DNA of 64,000 nucleotides from Allium sativum (taxonomy: Eukaryota > Streptophyta > Magnoliopsida > Asparagales > Amaryllidaceae): the NCBI GenBank assembly GCA_030737875.1, contig CM060926.1:162637579-162701578 (forward strand), given 5' to 3'. The position numbers and the translations under genes are program-made. Position 1 is the first letter of the stretch; each line of letters starts with the position of its first letter. The notes under the pieces were generated by a model. That model had not been told where the DNA came from, searched no databases, and saw only the letters and a list, made by a program, of their open reading frames with translations. Below are positions 1 to 11,902 of this stretch, piece by piece.

Positions 1-132
1 TGCTTGTGTTTCAATAATCGATTCTTCGCCCAAGAAGGGTACTCCACACAGATTTCGATATCTTCTGAATAGAACATCTATATCTGATTCTGGCTGCGGA
101 AGCACAATTGGCTCATTAGAATGTTGAACCAT
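1..132 (-). CDS. gag: gag polyprotein N-terminus (partial, leaves the window)
   Basis: An open minus-strand frame of 44 codons starts at an ATG at 132 and has no stop before the window edge. Near its end it reads LFRRYRNLCGVPFLGEES, which looks like the stretch preceding the capsid-like domain of plant Ty3/gypsy gag, where a short motif leads into a phrase of the type 'PF.G' followed by an acidic residue. This start is chosen because the frame is open from here and lies 265 bp downstream of the PBS in element orientation, the usual place for gag. Gag forms the virus-like particle in the cytoplasm. Family assignment rests mainly on the position after LTR and PBS; the peptide alone is too short to be decisive. 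Confidence 0.6.
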   Translation of the reverse strand, partial: MVQHSNEPIVLPQPESDIDVLFRRYRNLCGVPFLGEESIIETQA

Positions 133-397
133 AGGATTATTTCTTCAGCTTCTGCCACTCATTTTCCTATGTCTGCAGATGGCGGACAAAGTGTCAGGTC
201 AACAGAAAAGATATTGTAAAGCACTGAGACATATACTTGAATGTAAATGTGTCTATCGAGGTGTATTTCATTCTGCTATACTCATTCTAAGTTATTACCG
301 ATCCTATCTATAATGAGTTACTCATCCTAGAACACTACTGGTTCTATTTCTGACGAGTTCGTTAATATGTTATATTACTGAGCTAAGATTAACTAAA
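133..397 (-). other. Untranslated leader between PBS and gag
   Basis: 265 bp between the primer binding site and the gag start of the minus-strand element. I see no conserved frame and no repeat in it. It is the 5' untranslated leader by position. Confidence 0.55.
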
Positions 398-409
398 GCT
401 CCGATACCA
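398..409 (-). other. Primer binding site (initiator tRNA-Met type)
   Basis: Plus-strand GCTCCGATACCA is the reverse complement of TGGTATCGGAGC, one mismatch from TGGTATCAGAGC, which pairs with the 3' end of plant initiator tRNA-Met. It is 2 bp from the LTR edge at 412. Confidence 0.85.
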
Positions 410-411
410 TG

Positions 412-3400
412 TGTGATGACCCCAAACCCCCGTGACACGGTGGCAAGGATAATCTTTGGAATATAACACATAAACAAATAATAGCAGAACAGAAATATAG
501 AATTACACCAAATAATGTACATCAAATTACACTGGAAATAATAATCATCAGAGTTATACAACATAATAGGATCATACTTAGCACAAAATACAGTTTTAGC
601 TTAATATAAAATGTCTACAGCGGAATCGAACATAATATACATAACAGTGTCTGAAAAAGTACAATAGAAATGATAAAGTCCAGCTCCAGCTCCATATCTA
701 TCCAAAATGAGTCTGCTAAAACCTGAATACAAGGCTTCCCGTGTAGAAAATAGGGGCACCCGAGTTTGCAAGTGAAACAAACTACGAGTCGGTGATGGGA
801 CTGGTATGAGAAATTAACTTAACTGGTTAAACAACAATAATACGGTGAATCATAAGACCACGCCGCTAACGAGGAATGGGTTTACTCCAGTGATCGCTAG
901 TGCATAAAACAAGTAAATCATTTAAACAACGAAATGCTTTTTAGTAAAATGAAGCCAATATAAGACTCAAGTCCCATCACACAATGCAACGCAAACCTGA
1001 GGATAGAGTTTTACCTTATATTGGCCAAAATATGCTTGATACATATAAATCAAAAGCTTTTGATATTATTCCTAGTGTTTATATGTTTCAAAAACAATCC
1101 AAATCATAAGTATCAATCATAGACGGCATGGGTACCATATATCATGTCGCCATATATAGGTTTACAATCAGAACCGCCCATATTGTATTTGAAAATTGGA
1201 TTTCCGTCATGAACCGAGGCAAGGGATCATCCTCACCGCTTCGAGACTGTCTAGCCCAAGCCTCAGGCAAGCGCGCAGGCAAGCCTTGGATCGTCAGGGC
1301 CGGTCCACTCGATGTGGATTAAAATGCCTGAACATTGCGTTTCCCCGCCCTATAGGGCATAAATTGGTCATATCCGACCAAACCATCGGAGCCGGATCAT
1401 CCGATCTAACCGAGGCGCCTCGCTGTCTATCATCCACATAAGTAAAATGTCAGGGCTTGCAAACGCTGACACCACTCCTAGCTAGAAAGAAACGCATGTC
1501 CTCACTGAGGTCCTCTCTCGTTTCTTGTCCATACCGGGGTGTGAGGCTCGTGAATTAACGCTATACACAAAGCTAGCTATGTCAAAGCAGTGCTTTCGAT
1601 CATCAACCACAAGAATCTGCTTTTCAACAAAAGCCTTGATCACTACATCTCAGCATGCCACGTTGTCTATCTACAACGTCAGACACACATCCATTTACAA
1701 GTCCGTTCTGGGTCTGAATGAAACCGAAGGCACCTTATTCCTCCTATATCCGTACCATCAACAAGTACGTCCGGACGGCTACCACTGGCGCCCCTTCAAG
1801 GTGGCTACTCCAATCATGAGAAACAGTGACAACTCATCCATTCGACGTGAAGATAATCATTCTTGCACCGTCTTCATATCTTCGACTTTTAATTGTCGAT
1901 CAATTATTTGAAATGAGAATTAACTCGGCCTTTTCAAATAATTCATGTATACTAGAATTTATATCTATTCTTTCCATGGTTAAATTATTCGACACTCACT
2001 TTTCAGTTCTTTAATAAAATTTTCATGTCAAACACATTCAACCATCAAATATCAAGCAAACCAAGTAAAATCGGTTTTACTTCCATTTCACATCGCTTAT
2101 AATATTTAATAACCATATATCACTATTTTTATTTATTTAAAAAAAGTTTAATTTAATTAAACGACGCTTCAGGCCATAACGCGGCCGTGGCGCTGTTTTT
2201 CTTCAGATTTGATTTACACATATATGAAATTCTAACCGTTGGATCTTAACAAATTTTACACCATTGGAAAGATCTTTCCAAGGCGGATCTAACGGTTCCA
2301 GTTTCGAGAAAATCCGACGGTCGGATCTCTCGGTATAATCGTTTAAAGTTAGTATTTCAAAATGCGAACTGCAGCGTCGTTATTCGATTTATTTTAAGTT
2401 ATATATATATTTATATATATATAATTTTATCGACGATTTCTAAACCATTTTCAATCTATATACGTGTTAAAAATTATATTTTAACTAGCAAATTTTTATT
2501 TCAACACACGAATATTTTTAGCAATTCATATATATGATAAAAAGGTGATTTTTAATGTTAAAACAATTTATTTCAAACATGTATATTTTTAGCGACTCAT
2601 GTATATTATAAAAATGTGATTTTTATTGTTAAAACAATTTATTTCAAACATGGATATTTACATACTTCATATGCATAATAAAAATGTGAATTTTATTATC
2701 TAAACATTTTATTTCAAACATGAGTATATTATCATTACATGAATATATTTAAAAGCATGAATAAAATTCAAACACATAAATATTTCAGAAAATTTCGATA
2801 GCATAACGGCAGGGTAGTTAAAAAAGGCATCGTCCCGATGTATGGCTCCTCGCTCTACCTTAATGCTTCGCAGCTTTTGACAATGGGGATTTCAATAATC
2901 TAGTTCGTACGCAGACGAGTTTTTCCTCACTCTAATCCTATTTTGTTTTTAACCACACTTAATTATTTTTCAACCACAATCAATTATTTTCAACCACAAT
3001 CAATCAATTCCAAACTACAATCGATCATTCCAAACCACAATTCAAACAATCACAACCAATATATATCGTCCATGGTTTATGGACAAGGGGAGTGTGTGTG
3101 TATATATATATATATATATAAACATATATATTTCCATTTTAAGACCGTATCGCTGTATATGGTTCATACAACACATGTACAATTTATACATCGCTCATAT
3201 AATTTATACAACGCATATACATGAGGTATACAATACATATATAATTTACACTTCTCTTATATAAGTTGTACATCATGTTTCCACTCCAATTTGAATTTAG
3301 AAATCTCACACTGGGTTCCACTCCTTCAAAAATTGTAGGAAGCTCAATAAAATATCTGGTCTCTTCTAGAATGTAGAGGACGACGCCACGAGTCCAATGT

Positions 3401-4801
3401 TTTTCGTTTCATCGAATTTCGTCAACATAGAAAAAAGATACGTTTTTTTATTTGAAAATCAAGATTTGCAACCCTTAAGAGTGTTATTTTCTATTTAGAA
3501 AAACACTGCCGTATACCTCAGTTGAATCTTCAAAACTAGGTCACAAGTTATCTTCAAATCCATAACACGATAACCAAATCGGGTAGCACCACCTGAAAGG
3601 GCGTGGAACGACGCTCAGGCACGTGGTGGCGTTGATGAACTTGACGGCCTGTATCAGAGGCGGCGGCGCTGCGAAGTGTGCAACTTCGTGTAGCTCAAAC
3701 TCGAGAAATATGACACGATAGGGGGCGAGGCTGGTATTGATTTGAAGAGGAGGAGAAGGTCTTCAAAAAGTTGAACGCGGGCAGTGGGTTTTTGCGAAAG
3801 GAATCGCCATAAATTTGCTGGGAAGCTCCGAACGTGTTTCCGTCGCCGCCTTGGTTGAATTTACGGGGAGAGAGAAAGTGAATCGTGAATTTTGATTGGC
3901 CATGGAATTTTATATTTATTTTAAATTCTTTAAATCCAAAAATACCCTTTACTCCATACGAACACCAAATCAAACCCAACGACTATCGCCCCTAGCTAAA
4001 TACGCCCATTCTGAACACAATGGAATATGTTTCGTAAGCCCATTCGACTATTTCAGTCAGTTATTCTTCAAATTAAAATATAAAACATTCACTTTCAGAT
4101 TTGAACATACCTTTTAATTTGTCGGGGCCACATATTGATTATAAAAATTCCCGAAAAATCAATCTAGCTATGTTGGGTTGATACGGTCCCAACAAAACAG
4201 ATTTCGTCGAATTCTAAGATCATTTAAAAAATGGCCATTTTCTGGTCGATCCAATTTGACTGAAACCGTCAAAACACGTTTTCCTTTGCCACGCTCACAT
4301 ATTGATTCAGAAAATTTTGAAATTTGGAACCAAGCAATGATTCGACATCCGGGATCCAACAAAAGTGGTTTTGTTGAAAAGGGAGGTCATTTGCAAAATG
4401 ACTATTTTCAAGGCCTTTATATATATATTAAAATATATATAAATTCCACAACAACTTTTCTGAATTTCAAACTAGACATGTCTTTCAACTTTTAAAGTGA
4501 CATCTCAGTTTCTTAGCTTTGTTAGTAAGATATGATTAAACAGATTCAAATATTTCTTGTTTCGTTCAATTCTGACTTATATTGAATTCTGTATATTCAT
4601 TTGAAATTCGAAATCGAATTTTCGAACTGCCGCACCATTTCAGGCTCGTTATATAATTAAAATAAATTTATTCTTTTTAACTTCATTGAAAATAAATTGG
4701 TCATCGTTATTATTTAAAATAATTCATTTTAAATAATCAAAATCCATTGAAATTGCCAAAATAAAAATTTTAAATTGGTTCTGATTTTTCGGGTTGTTAC
4801 A
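412..4801 (-). repeat. 5' LTR, 4.39 kb
   Basis: The ends are TGTGATGACCC at 412 and GGGTTGTTACA at 4801, imperfect inverted termini of the form TGTRAYRACCC. The left edge is next to the PBS. The LTR contains a TG/TA microsatellite (3092-3121), AT-rich stretches and a more GC-rich stretch around 3590-3860. Short ORFs inside it (for example 128 codons at 1525-1911) match nothing I recognise and have no counterpart in sister LTRs, so I treat the whole interval as non-coding. It shares blocks with the LTRs at 47652-49853 and 53924-59711, including the gaccGGCC/CTTGAGTGT-type segment and the terminal block next to the outer edge. Confidence 0.8.
3092..3121. repeat. TG/TA dinucleotide microsatellite
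   Basis: A run of GT units passes directly into about ten TA units inside the 412-4801 LTR. It is followed by a looser region of imperfect ATACA/TATAC repeats to about 3265. Confidence 0.9.
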
Positions 4802-5660
4802 CCAGCAGTACCTCTGTACTATGGAAAAGGTCCCTGTCGCTAATTTTGCCCCAACGGCTCCTGCAGCTCCTACCGCTAAGGTAGCCTTTGACTTTCCACG
4901 CTACTGTAAGACCTTTACGAATATTGGAGGGAAATCGTTTTATGGGAAAGAAAATATTACTATTGCCCAGTCTTGGCTAATGGACTATGAAAGAATCTTT
5001 GAAGCTACTAGCTGACCTGATGAGGTAAAGAGAAGAATAGCGGCCTTGCACTTGATGGATGAGGCCCTTGAATGGTGGAACTTAGTATCAGTAGAAAACG
5101 AGGGCCGGATTTTTACATGGGCCGAATTCAAAACCCATTTTAAAGCGAAATTTTTCCCAATGGTAGAAATGAGTATCCAGCTAGAGAAATTCATCCACCT
5201 CAAGCCAGGAAGCTTGAGCTTGCAAGTGTATGTATCCAAATTTAATGAACTATGTAAGTTTGGAAGTGGATTGGTAGACACCCTCATGAACAGAGCCCTT
5301 AGATTTGTTAAAGTATTGAACTCTCTGTTCAAAGACACCTTATTAGCTCAAGTAACGTTTGGGGAAACTTTTGAGACTCTAGTTGAGACAGCTATTTTAT
5401 GTACAATGGAAGGCGCCGAGGAGTATAAAGAATGAGAGAAAGTAGAAGGAAGTTCCAATAAAAATAAGAAGAAGGAATGGTGGAAGAACAAGAAGAATAA
5501 CAAATTCAAAAAGGACGCAAGGACTTGTACGATGTGCAGCAGCAACGAAAATGAGGCTAAGCATTGTAGGACCTCGTTGGAGAAAAAGAAGTTCAAAGAA
5601 AATGTTACAACTTCCATGAAGAAGGACACATGTCTGAGGACTGCCCAAAGCCCAAAGTTG
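4802..5660 (+). pseudogene. gag: gag remnant (capsid and decayed zinc knuckles)
   Basis: The retrotransposon gag domain is recognisable in two pieces split by a stop at 5013. The first holds YCKTFTNIGGKSFYGKE and ends in WLMDYERIFEATS. The second begins near 5035 with RRIAALHLMDEALEWW and runs through MNRALRFVKVLN to a TGA at 5433. Further on are two damaged CCHC knuckles: near 5530 CTMCSSNENEAKHC, where the His position is lost, and near 5600 CYNFHEEGHMSEDC, where the second Cys is Phe. Gag would package element RNA into particles. The apparent start codon just inside the LTR junction is artificial; the true start is beyond the insertion point. Confidence 0.85.
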
Positions 5661-5689
5661 TCAAGAGTGGCCAGAACTATGCAATAGAG

Positions 5690-6180
5690 GTAGCACCAAT
5701 TCAAAACCGACACTCAAAAGACCAGAGGCAATTCGCACTAGAAGGTATAACCTCTATTTTAGGAAATTCATTATACACCTCGTTTGATTGCAGAGCAACC
5801 CATTCTTTTATCTCCAAGCGATTAGTAATTCTGTTGAACCTTCCCATATCTATCTCGGGTAGTCTGATAGTGGTTGCCCACCCTTTGGAGGGTCTAAGTA
5901 TCTTGATTTGTTGTGCAAAGACCTAGTATTGGAGGTCTAAAATGTCGAGTTCCTTTGTGAAGCGTATGCGTTGGATTTTATGGGTTATGACCTTATGCTA
6001 GGTATGGAATATATATCGTTTTATGAGGTCATCCTAAATTGTGATAAAAGAATCATTCATCTTAGGAGCCGAGGAGGACGTAGCCTAGCATTCCTAATAA
6101 TTTTAGAAACAAGGATAAAGCCTTATTATATTCCTTATCTCTTAGTTCTGAAGGACCATTTTTGGTCCCTATAGTTTTTG
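5690..6180 (+). pseudogene. Aspartic protease remnant
   Basis: Two fragments of the Ty3 protease domain: around 5780 the phrase FDCRATHSFIS replaces the usual [11 protein letters not shown], so the active-site D-S-G has become D-C-R, and near 5976 YDLMLGMEYIS corresponds to the conserved ILGMDWL flap-end motif. A stop at 5924 and a frame change separate them. The enzyme would cleave the gag-pol polyprotein; this copy cannot work. Confidence 0.8.
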
Positions 6181-6184
6181 AGAT

Positions 6185-7065
6185 CTAGGATGTTTTTGAG
6201 GAAGTCACGGGACTTCCACCCATAGAGAAATCTCTTTTCGTATTGACCTAGAGAAGGACGCTAGACCTGTACCACTACCCTTGAGGCATATGGGGCCTAA
6301 AGAAAGATGGGAGTTAGATAAGCAGATTTCAGAGTTATTGCAAAATGGTTTCATTCATCAAAGTATCTTAGAATGGGGACCACCAGTTGTATTTTCCACC
6401 AAAGCAGATGGGTCATTAAGACTTTGTGTGGACAATAGGGAACTTAATAATATGACAAAGAATAATAGGTACCCTTTGCTAAGAATCGATGACCTTTTTG
6501 ACCACTTGGGAGGAGCCTGAGTTTTTTCCCAACTATACCTTGCTACCAGATTTCACCAGTTAAGAATTGCGGAGGACAAGAAGGACAAAACTATGTTTAG
6601 GACGCCAAATAGATTGTTCCAATGGGAAGTTATGCCCTTTGGACTAATGAATGCACCTACCTTCTTTGTTGACCTCATGAGTAGAGTGTTTAGGGCAATC
6701 TAAATAAAATTGTGGCAATCCTCGTAGATGATATCCTTATATTTTCAAAAGATCATAAAGAGCATGAGAATCACATGAGTCAAATGTTTGTGATATTAAG
6801 AAATAACCAATTGAAAGAAAAATTCTCGAAGTCCCATTTCTGGTAAGAAAAAGTAAGATTTTTAGGACATATTGTGTCAAGCGAAGCCTCAGCGGTAGAT
6901 CGCACGAAGATCGAGGAAATCAAGGAATGGAGAATATCTCGAAATTCTACAGAAGAAAGAATCTTCCTTTGATTGGCCGGGTACTATAGAAATATCATTA
7001 AAGACTTCGCAAAGATTTCTACTCCATTAATCCAATTGACGAGAAAGAATTTGGTGTTTTCTTCG
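6185..7065 (+). pseudogene. Reverse transcriptase remnant
   Basis: The RT fingers/palm region is clear from [15 protein letters not shown] (6281) through [19 protein letters not shown] to FDHLGGA, a stop at 6518, then FHQLRIAEDKKDKTMFRTPN and VMPFGLMNAPTFFVDLMSR. After a frame change near 6700 the catalytic box reads [11 protein letters not shown], followed by a connection region containing FLGHIVSS and [16 protein letters not shown]. Further stops occur at about 6843 and 6970. The YxDD-type box is L-V-D-D here. RT copies element RNA into cDNA in particles. Confidence 0.88.
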
Positions 7066-7084
7066 AGTAATAAATGTGATTAAG

Positions 7085-7560
7085 CCTTTAAGAAATTAAA
7101 GGAGGCATTAACTCGCGCACCAGTCCTAATTATACCTGACTGTTCAAAATTGTTACCATTTCCACCAATACTTGTGGAACCGATTTAGGAGCGGTCCTTA
7201 TGCAAGAAGGAAGAGTAGTTGCTTACGCTAGTAGACAACTCAAGGAACGAGAGAAGAGATACCCAGTCCATGACCTTGAGTTAGCCGCAGTAGTGTTCGC
7301 CTTTAAAGTGTGAAGGCATTATCTTTTAGGGGAGAAATTTGAACTTTTTACTAACCATAAATCCCATATGTTCTTATTTTCCCAATATGACCTAAACTTG
7401 GGAAAACAAAGGTGGATTAAATATATTGTCTTATTTGACTTCACGATCCAGTTTACCCTGGGCAAAGGGAATGTTATAGCGGATGCTTTAAGTAGGAAAC
7501 ATGCGACATTGAACGCGATGACAGAATGGAAGCAATTAGAGTTTCTCTCTAATTTTAAAT
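7085..7560 (+). pseudogene. RNase H remnant
   Basis: Fragments of the RNase H domain follow [21 protein letters not shown], then a line equivalent to the TDA core that is disrupted (PFPPILVEP around 7155), [26 protein letters not shown] and the tether segment FTLGKGNVIADALSRKHA near 7455-7500. The last phrase is diagnostic of Ty3/gypsy. Several frame changes and stops are present. Confidence 0.82.
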
Positions 7561-7639
7561 TGAAACCATCACTAACCACTTCTAATGGTTTTCTTGGGGC
7601 TATGATAATTAGACCTACCCAAAGAAAAAGGATCCATAG

Positions 7640-8570
7640 CGCATAAGACCTTGATGAGGAATCTTGAAGCATAAGGGAAAAAGTGGAAAAGAAAGAGACC
7701 TTTCCTCGTTCGGTTAGGTATTTGATCGGTGATGATGGAAGTTTACTTTGGGATGAATGACTTTACATCAGGACGAAGGGTTGACGAAAGAAATCCTATG
7801 GGTCAAAATTGACCATACACCCCTGTGAGGATAAAATGTACAGTGATACGAAGAGGGATCTCCATTAAGAAGGAATGAAGAGAGATGTAGCCGAGTTCGT
7901 GCCCAAATATTTAACGTTCCAAAATGTTAAAGCGGAGCAAGGGAAGCCCGGAGGATTGTTGTTACCTTTAGAGATCCCCACATGGAAGTGGGAACATATT
8001 TCCATGGACTTTGTAGATGGACTTCCTAGAAGCGAAAAGGGTAACGAAGCCATTTGGCTTGTGGTATATCGTTTAATTAAAAGCGCCCATTTTATACCAG
8101 TCAAGAAGAGAAGGACTGCGGCCTCATTAGCCCAATTGTATGTCAAAGACATTGTCAGATTACATGGTATCCGATCAAGTATTTTGAGTGATAGAGAGCC
8201 CTTGATCACAAGTGAATTTCGGAGAAGCTGACAAGCAACATTGGGAACGACTTTTAACTTAAGCACAGCATATCATCCACAGACCGACAGACAGACAAAA
8301 AGAGAAAACCGAATGTTGGAAGACTTACTTAGTGCTTGCATCATTGGCTTTGGAGGGATTTGGGAGCAGCACCTACCGCTCGTAGAATTCACGTATAATA
8401 ATAGTTTTCAAATCATGATTGGTATGGCCCCTTTCAAAGCGCAAATGGGAGTCTATGCAAATCGCCAACTTGTTGGTGGGAAACTACCGACAAGGTTATA
8501 CTCGGACCAGACTTTGTCCGTGATTCCACGGAGAAGATATCTCTGACTAGGCAGAGAATGAAGGCAGCCC
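7640..8570 (+). pseudogene. Integrase core remnant (catalytic Glu replaced by Lys)
   Basis: The zinc-binding part is eroded (MKRDVAEFVPKYLTFQNVKA, with both Cys of the expected CMxC missing). The DDE core is readable from 7995: SMDFVDGLPRSEKGN with the first Asp, ILSDREPLITSEF with the second Asp, then after a stop at 8229 STAYHPQTDRQTKRENR, where the residue expected to be the catalytic Glu (QTER) is Lys. The following YNNSFQIMIGMAPFKAQMG region is typical of plant chromoviruses. Integrase would insert cDNA into the genome. Confidence 0.88.
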
Positions 8571-9050
8571 AAGGCCGTCAGGAATCGTATGCCGATAAGG
8601 AAAGGAGGGAACTTGAGTTTAATGTTGGAGACTTAGTATTCGTAAAAGTATCCCCTCTTAAGAAGACTGTTCGATTTGGAAAGACTTGGAAGTTGGCTCC
8701 CAGATTTATCGGGCTTTTTAATATCATCAAAAAGATAGGATCTTTGGCTTATCAAGTGGATCTCCCAGAGCGCCTATCAAGAATCCATTCTGTTTTTCAT
8801 GTATCTCATCTAAGAAAATGCATTCATTATTCTGCTATCAGACTCGAGTTTGAAGAAATTGGAGACATAGAAAAGCTCGAGTTGGAGTCTAGAGTGCCTC
8901 GTGCCACTACAAGGATTATAGAGCACGAAATCAAGAGACTTCACAACAAAACCGTTCGCATTGTCCGAGTACCATGGAGAAACGATCCTGTCGAAAGCAC
9001 ATAGGAGACTGACGATAAGAAGAGACAGTCTCACCCAGAGCTTTTGAAGG
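8571..9050 (+). pseudogene. Integrase C-terminus with chromodomain-like tail
   Basis: A 148-codon frame (8558-9003) carries the GPF-type module (FNVGDLVFVKVSPL, APRFIGLFNIIKKIG, LPERLSRIHSVFHVSHLRKC). It is followed by the Tekay-type chromodomain RIIEHEIKRLHNKTVRIVRV and PWRNDPVEST. A TAG at 9001 takes the place of the conserved Trp of the usual ATWE motif; the frame then continues ETDD. Such tails are thought to direct integration to heterochromatin. Confidence 0.82.
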
Positions 9051-9126
9051 GTAATTTTTCCTCAATATAACGTTTATGGATGCATCGTGATCGCCCCGTA
9101 AACAGATTTCAAGACGAAATCTATTT

Positions 9127-9140
9127 TAAGGCGGGGAGAG
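9127..9140 (+). other. Polypurine tract
   Basis: AAGGCGGGGAGAG ends directly at the LTR start TGTAACACCCC (9141). It is the same position and nearly the same sequence as the AAGGAGGGGAGAA tracts of the younger copies. It primes plus-strand DNA synthesis. Confidence 0.85.
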
Positions 9141-9967
9141 TGTAACACCCCATAAAATTTGCAAGTATTAATAATAAATAAATAAATAAAAATAAGAAAT
9201 TAAATAGTAAGGCTGTAAAATGAGATTTTGCTACTTTAGTAATTTAACTATGAAATTCTTTTATATGGATTCCGAGCAAAATACTGAATTGTTTTCATAT
9301 ATATTATGCTAAAAATGGTCAATGTATGGAGAAGTTATAAACAAATGAATTTGTACAATAAACGCATAATATATATACATAATTAAGTGGATAATATATA
9401 AATATATATGTGTTCAAAATATATTCAAAATAAAGAGGGAGATTTTGAATTTTTAATTGAAGATAAGATCATGGGGACAAGGTATATTGTATATAAGGAA
9501 TAAGATTAAGAGATTAAGTAACATATTAATTAAAACAAAAACTCGGCAACGCTCCTTTATTGGCATTCCAGCCTCCAAGGGGTCAACCACCCACCTTAAG
9601 GGGTGACGACCACTCCGGTCGATCGCTTGGTGGATGGACAACCCAATAAATCTATGTGGTTAGGTTCTTTTAGGGATATATATATAAATGGCCTGGATTA
9701 AATCAAACTAATCCAATGGTCTACGCTCACACGGGCAAATATATATAGCCCCTCATATCACACTATGAAACCCGAACCATTCTATACCCCTGCCTCTATG
9801 CTGGCTCTCTGCCATTGCTAAATTCCAAAGAAAATAAAGGTTAAGGATTTCTTCGAATTCTCCAACCTAAATTCTTATCTCCTTTCTATTCAAATTCGTA
9901 TAGGTTTTTCGAATGAACTTTGGAACTTGGTATAAATATGTATATATAAGATTCTAATACATGTTGC

Positions 9968-9978
9968 TTGTGTGTGTG

Positions 9979-10020
<42 letters not shown>
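9968..10020. repeat. TG/TA microsatellite
   Basis: GTGTGTGTGT passes into a long TA-rich tract with occasional GTA and ACA interruptions. It lies within the old 3' LTR downstream of the TATA-like sequence. Confidence 0.9.
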
Positions 10021-10964
10021 AATATTAAGAGGATTATTGGAGCACGTTTGACGCAAAGATTAAAGCGCAGATCTAGACCAACTATAGATTTCTCTCTATT
10101 CTTCCTAGATCCGTGAGTGGAATATCATTTACTTAGGCATATTTGTATTTCTGTTCGATTGTCATGTGGATAGATATGCCTAGGAGGATTTGGAAATCGA
10201 TAATATAAGTGCCAAAACCTCCAATCCCCTATTCTATGAATGCATATGAATTGTCATGATTATTTTGGTTTTGTGGACTTTTAATTTTTATATTGGGTTT
10301 AGGATGAAAGTGGGCGTTGTTACTATTATTTCTATTTTGCGTAATTCACCATATTAAACAATTGATTGTAACCTAAAAGGGTATAAATTTGGGTATTTCA
10401 TGATTTAATTAGGTTTGGGTTCTATTTTGAGTCAAAACAAATTCATACTCGAAATATGTCAAATGTAACAAAAGAGGTGAATTAGATAAAAATGAATATT
10501 ATAAACATACATATACAAATGTATGTAAACTCTATTTCTAATCCAGTATTGAGATCATTCCATTAAGCCTAGGATGCAAGTTGAAATTTGTAATTATGTA
10601 TATTTTCCATTCACTTCTATCTGTTATATTATTATTATGTCATCATGTCTAAGTTGTAGCGGTAAAAGTATGGAAAATTTTACTTACGTACCTTGATTTA
10701 GACATATTTGGTAATTACCATCTCCTTAGAACGTTTCCTCATTCATACGAATATTCACGTTGTTTAAACGATATAAATATTTTACTTATATGAATGTAAT
10801 CAACGTAGTTAACGTTTTATTTGCATAATAAATGAAATTAGGATAGAAATCGAATTTGAACTGTCCCCATATATGTCAATAAACATTGATTGCTTGTTTG
10901 TGCATATATAGATTGACTTTATATATATATTAATTGTGACACATAGACATGAGGTTAGTTGCCA

Positions 10965-11142
10965 TTTGTGGTTGATGTCTGCCCGGAATCGACAAGCAAA
11001 TCCAACAGCCACAAGTAGGCCCAACTAATGTGAGAGATATCTGCCGTGGGCCCTTTAGAAACTTAGCATACTAGACATTAGGTTAAACCAACCTGTAGTA
11101 GAAGCCTGCCCGGAACCGACCGGCATAACCGGCATCTACAGG
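10965..11142 (+). repeat. Stem-loop pair, most diverged copies
   Basis: Copy 1 (10965-11015) and copy 2 (11092-11142) are each 51 nt. Copy 2 has outer arms CCTGTAG and CTACAGG, extended by one more A-T pair outside, an inner CCGG-AACCGA-CCGG hairpin and the spacing seen in the younger elements. Copy 1 has TTGTGG/CCACAA arms but its inner CCGG partner is CAAG. The arms of copy 2 share little with the arms of any other copy yet still pair. Confidence 0.75.
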
Positions 11143-11902
11143 TATATGGTTTAATGTGAGAGGTCGAGTGTGTGTGTATATATAACTATGTATATAAGTC
11201 TATTGCGTGTGAAAATAGGTAGGTTTACTAACCCTTGAGAAGGTCTTAAGTGCCTGACTCCCTTTTTATCTTGTTTGGTTCTTAAGTGGTTAGGACTAGG
11301 ATCCCTCCAAAGGTTTACTCCTTGGAGAGGAACCCAAGTCATGAGACCCACCCTTATTTGATTTAAAGTTAAGTCTTTGGGTCCTCCTTCTCTAAAAGTA
11401 GTTAGACATAAAATGGTAATGGAGTATGATAGTTCATGGGGATTTCCACTTCCTCAAGAAGTTTGTAAGGGCTCAACTGGGGACAGACTTGGTATGTATA
11501 AGATATGTGGCAATTGCATGCTAAGCAACTGTCTAAGTGAAGTCTTAAGCGACATTGGTGTCATACCGTAATATCAGTTAAATAGTATCATTCCCAATAC
11601 TACTTCTCATATTACAAATGAAAATATAGACTTTAAGAAAGTTGACGTATTACGACGGGGTTTTAAGGGGTTAGGGATCCGCCTTAGGGTTATAAGAGTT
11701 CATAAGGATCCACCTTAGGTAAGGGCTAAAAGTGACTGAGAATGCCCACCACATTGGGTCTTTACACTAAAAAACTAATGAGTGTCTGACTTGGATATCC
11801 ACCTCATTGGTTAGATATTTGGTGTTTGTATAAATTTTGTGTGCTGCGTAGACATACCTTGACATATGTAACCTGCTAAAATTATAGGGTATGAACATTA
11901 AG

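Larger units (their letters stand above)
1..4801 (-). mobile_element. Large-LTR Ty3/gypsy element, partial (5' LTR, leader and start of gag)
   Basis: Read on the minus strand this is a 5' LTR (4801-412), a tRNA-Met primer binding site (409-398), a 265-bp leader and the beginning of a gag frame (132-1) that leaves the window. The right end, TTGTTACA at 4801, abuts gag sequence of an unrelated plus-strand element, so this copy is inserted in that gag. The other end and the matching target duplication are outside the window. The LTR shares segments with the LTRs at 47652-49853 and 53924-59711, for example the CATACCAGTCCC block found here inverted near 800. These three form one family distinct from the ~3-kb LTR family in the middle of the window. 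Confidence 0.8.
4802..11902 (+). mobile_element. Old Tekay-like chromovirus remnant (oldest visible layer)
   Basis: Plus-strand remnant with gag, protease, RT, RNase H, integrase and chromodomain-like C-terminus in canonical Ty3 order, a polypurine tract at 9127-9140 and a 3' LTR from 9141. Its 5' LTR and first part of gag are missing from the window because the 1-4801 element is inserted in gag. Its 3' LTR is cut at 11902 by the Tat-like element. Many stops and frameshifts, plus strong divergence from the other Tekay copies here, make it the oldest element visible. Confidence 0.85.
9141..11902 (+). repeat. 3' LTR of the old Tekay-like element, truncated
   Basis: Starts TGTAACACCCC after the polypurine tract and runs 2762 bp before the Tat-like LTR TGTTGACATC begins at 11903. 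No TTACA-type end is seen before that point, so the last part is displaced beyond the window. TATA-like sequence lies near 9740 (AAATATATATAGCCC) and a TG/TA microsatellite at 9968-10020. Two diverged copies of the 51-nt stem-loop are at 10965 and 11092. The 3' portion resembles other Tekay LTRs only weakly. Confidence 0.8.

Noticed and set aside
1525..1911. A 128-codon plus-strand ORF
   Set aside because: It lies inside an LTR, has no recognised domain and no counterpart in sister LTRs; likely a chance frame.
412..4801. tRNA or other RNA genes in GC-richer parts of the large LTR
   Set aside because: No A/B box pair or cloverleaf could be made out near the GC-rich segments.
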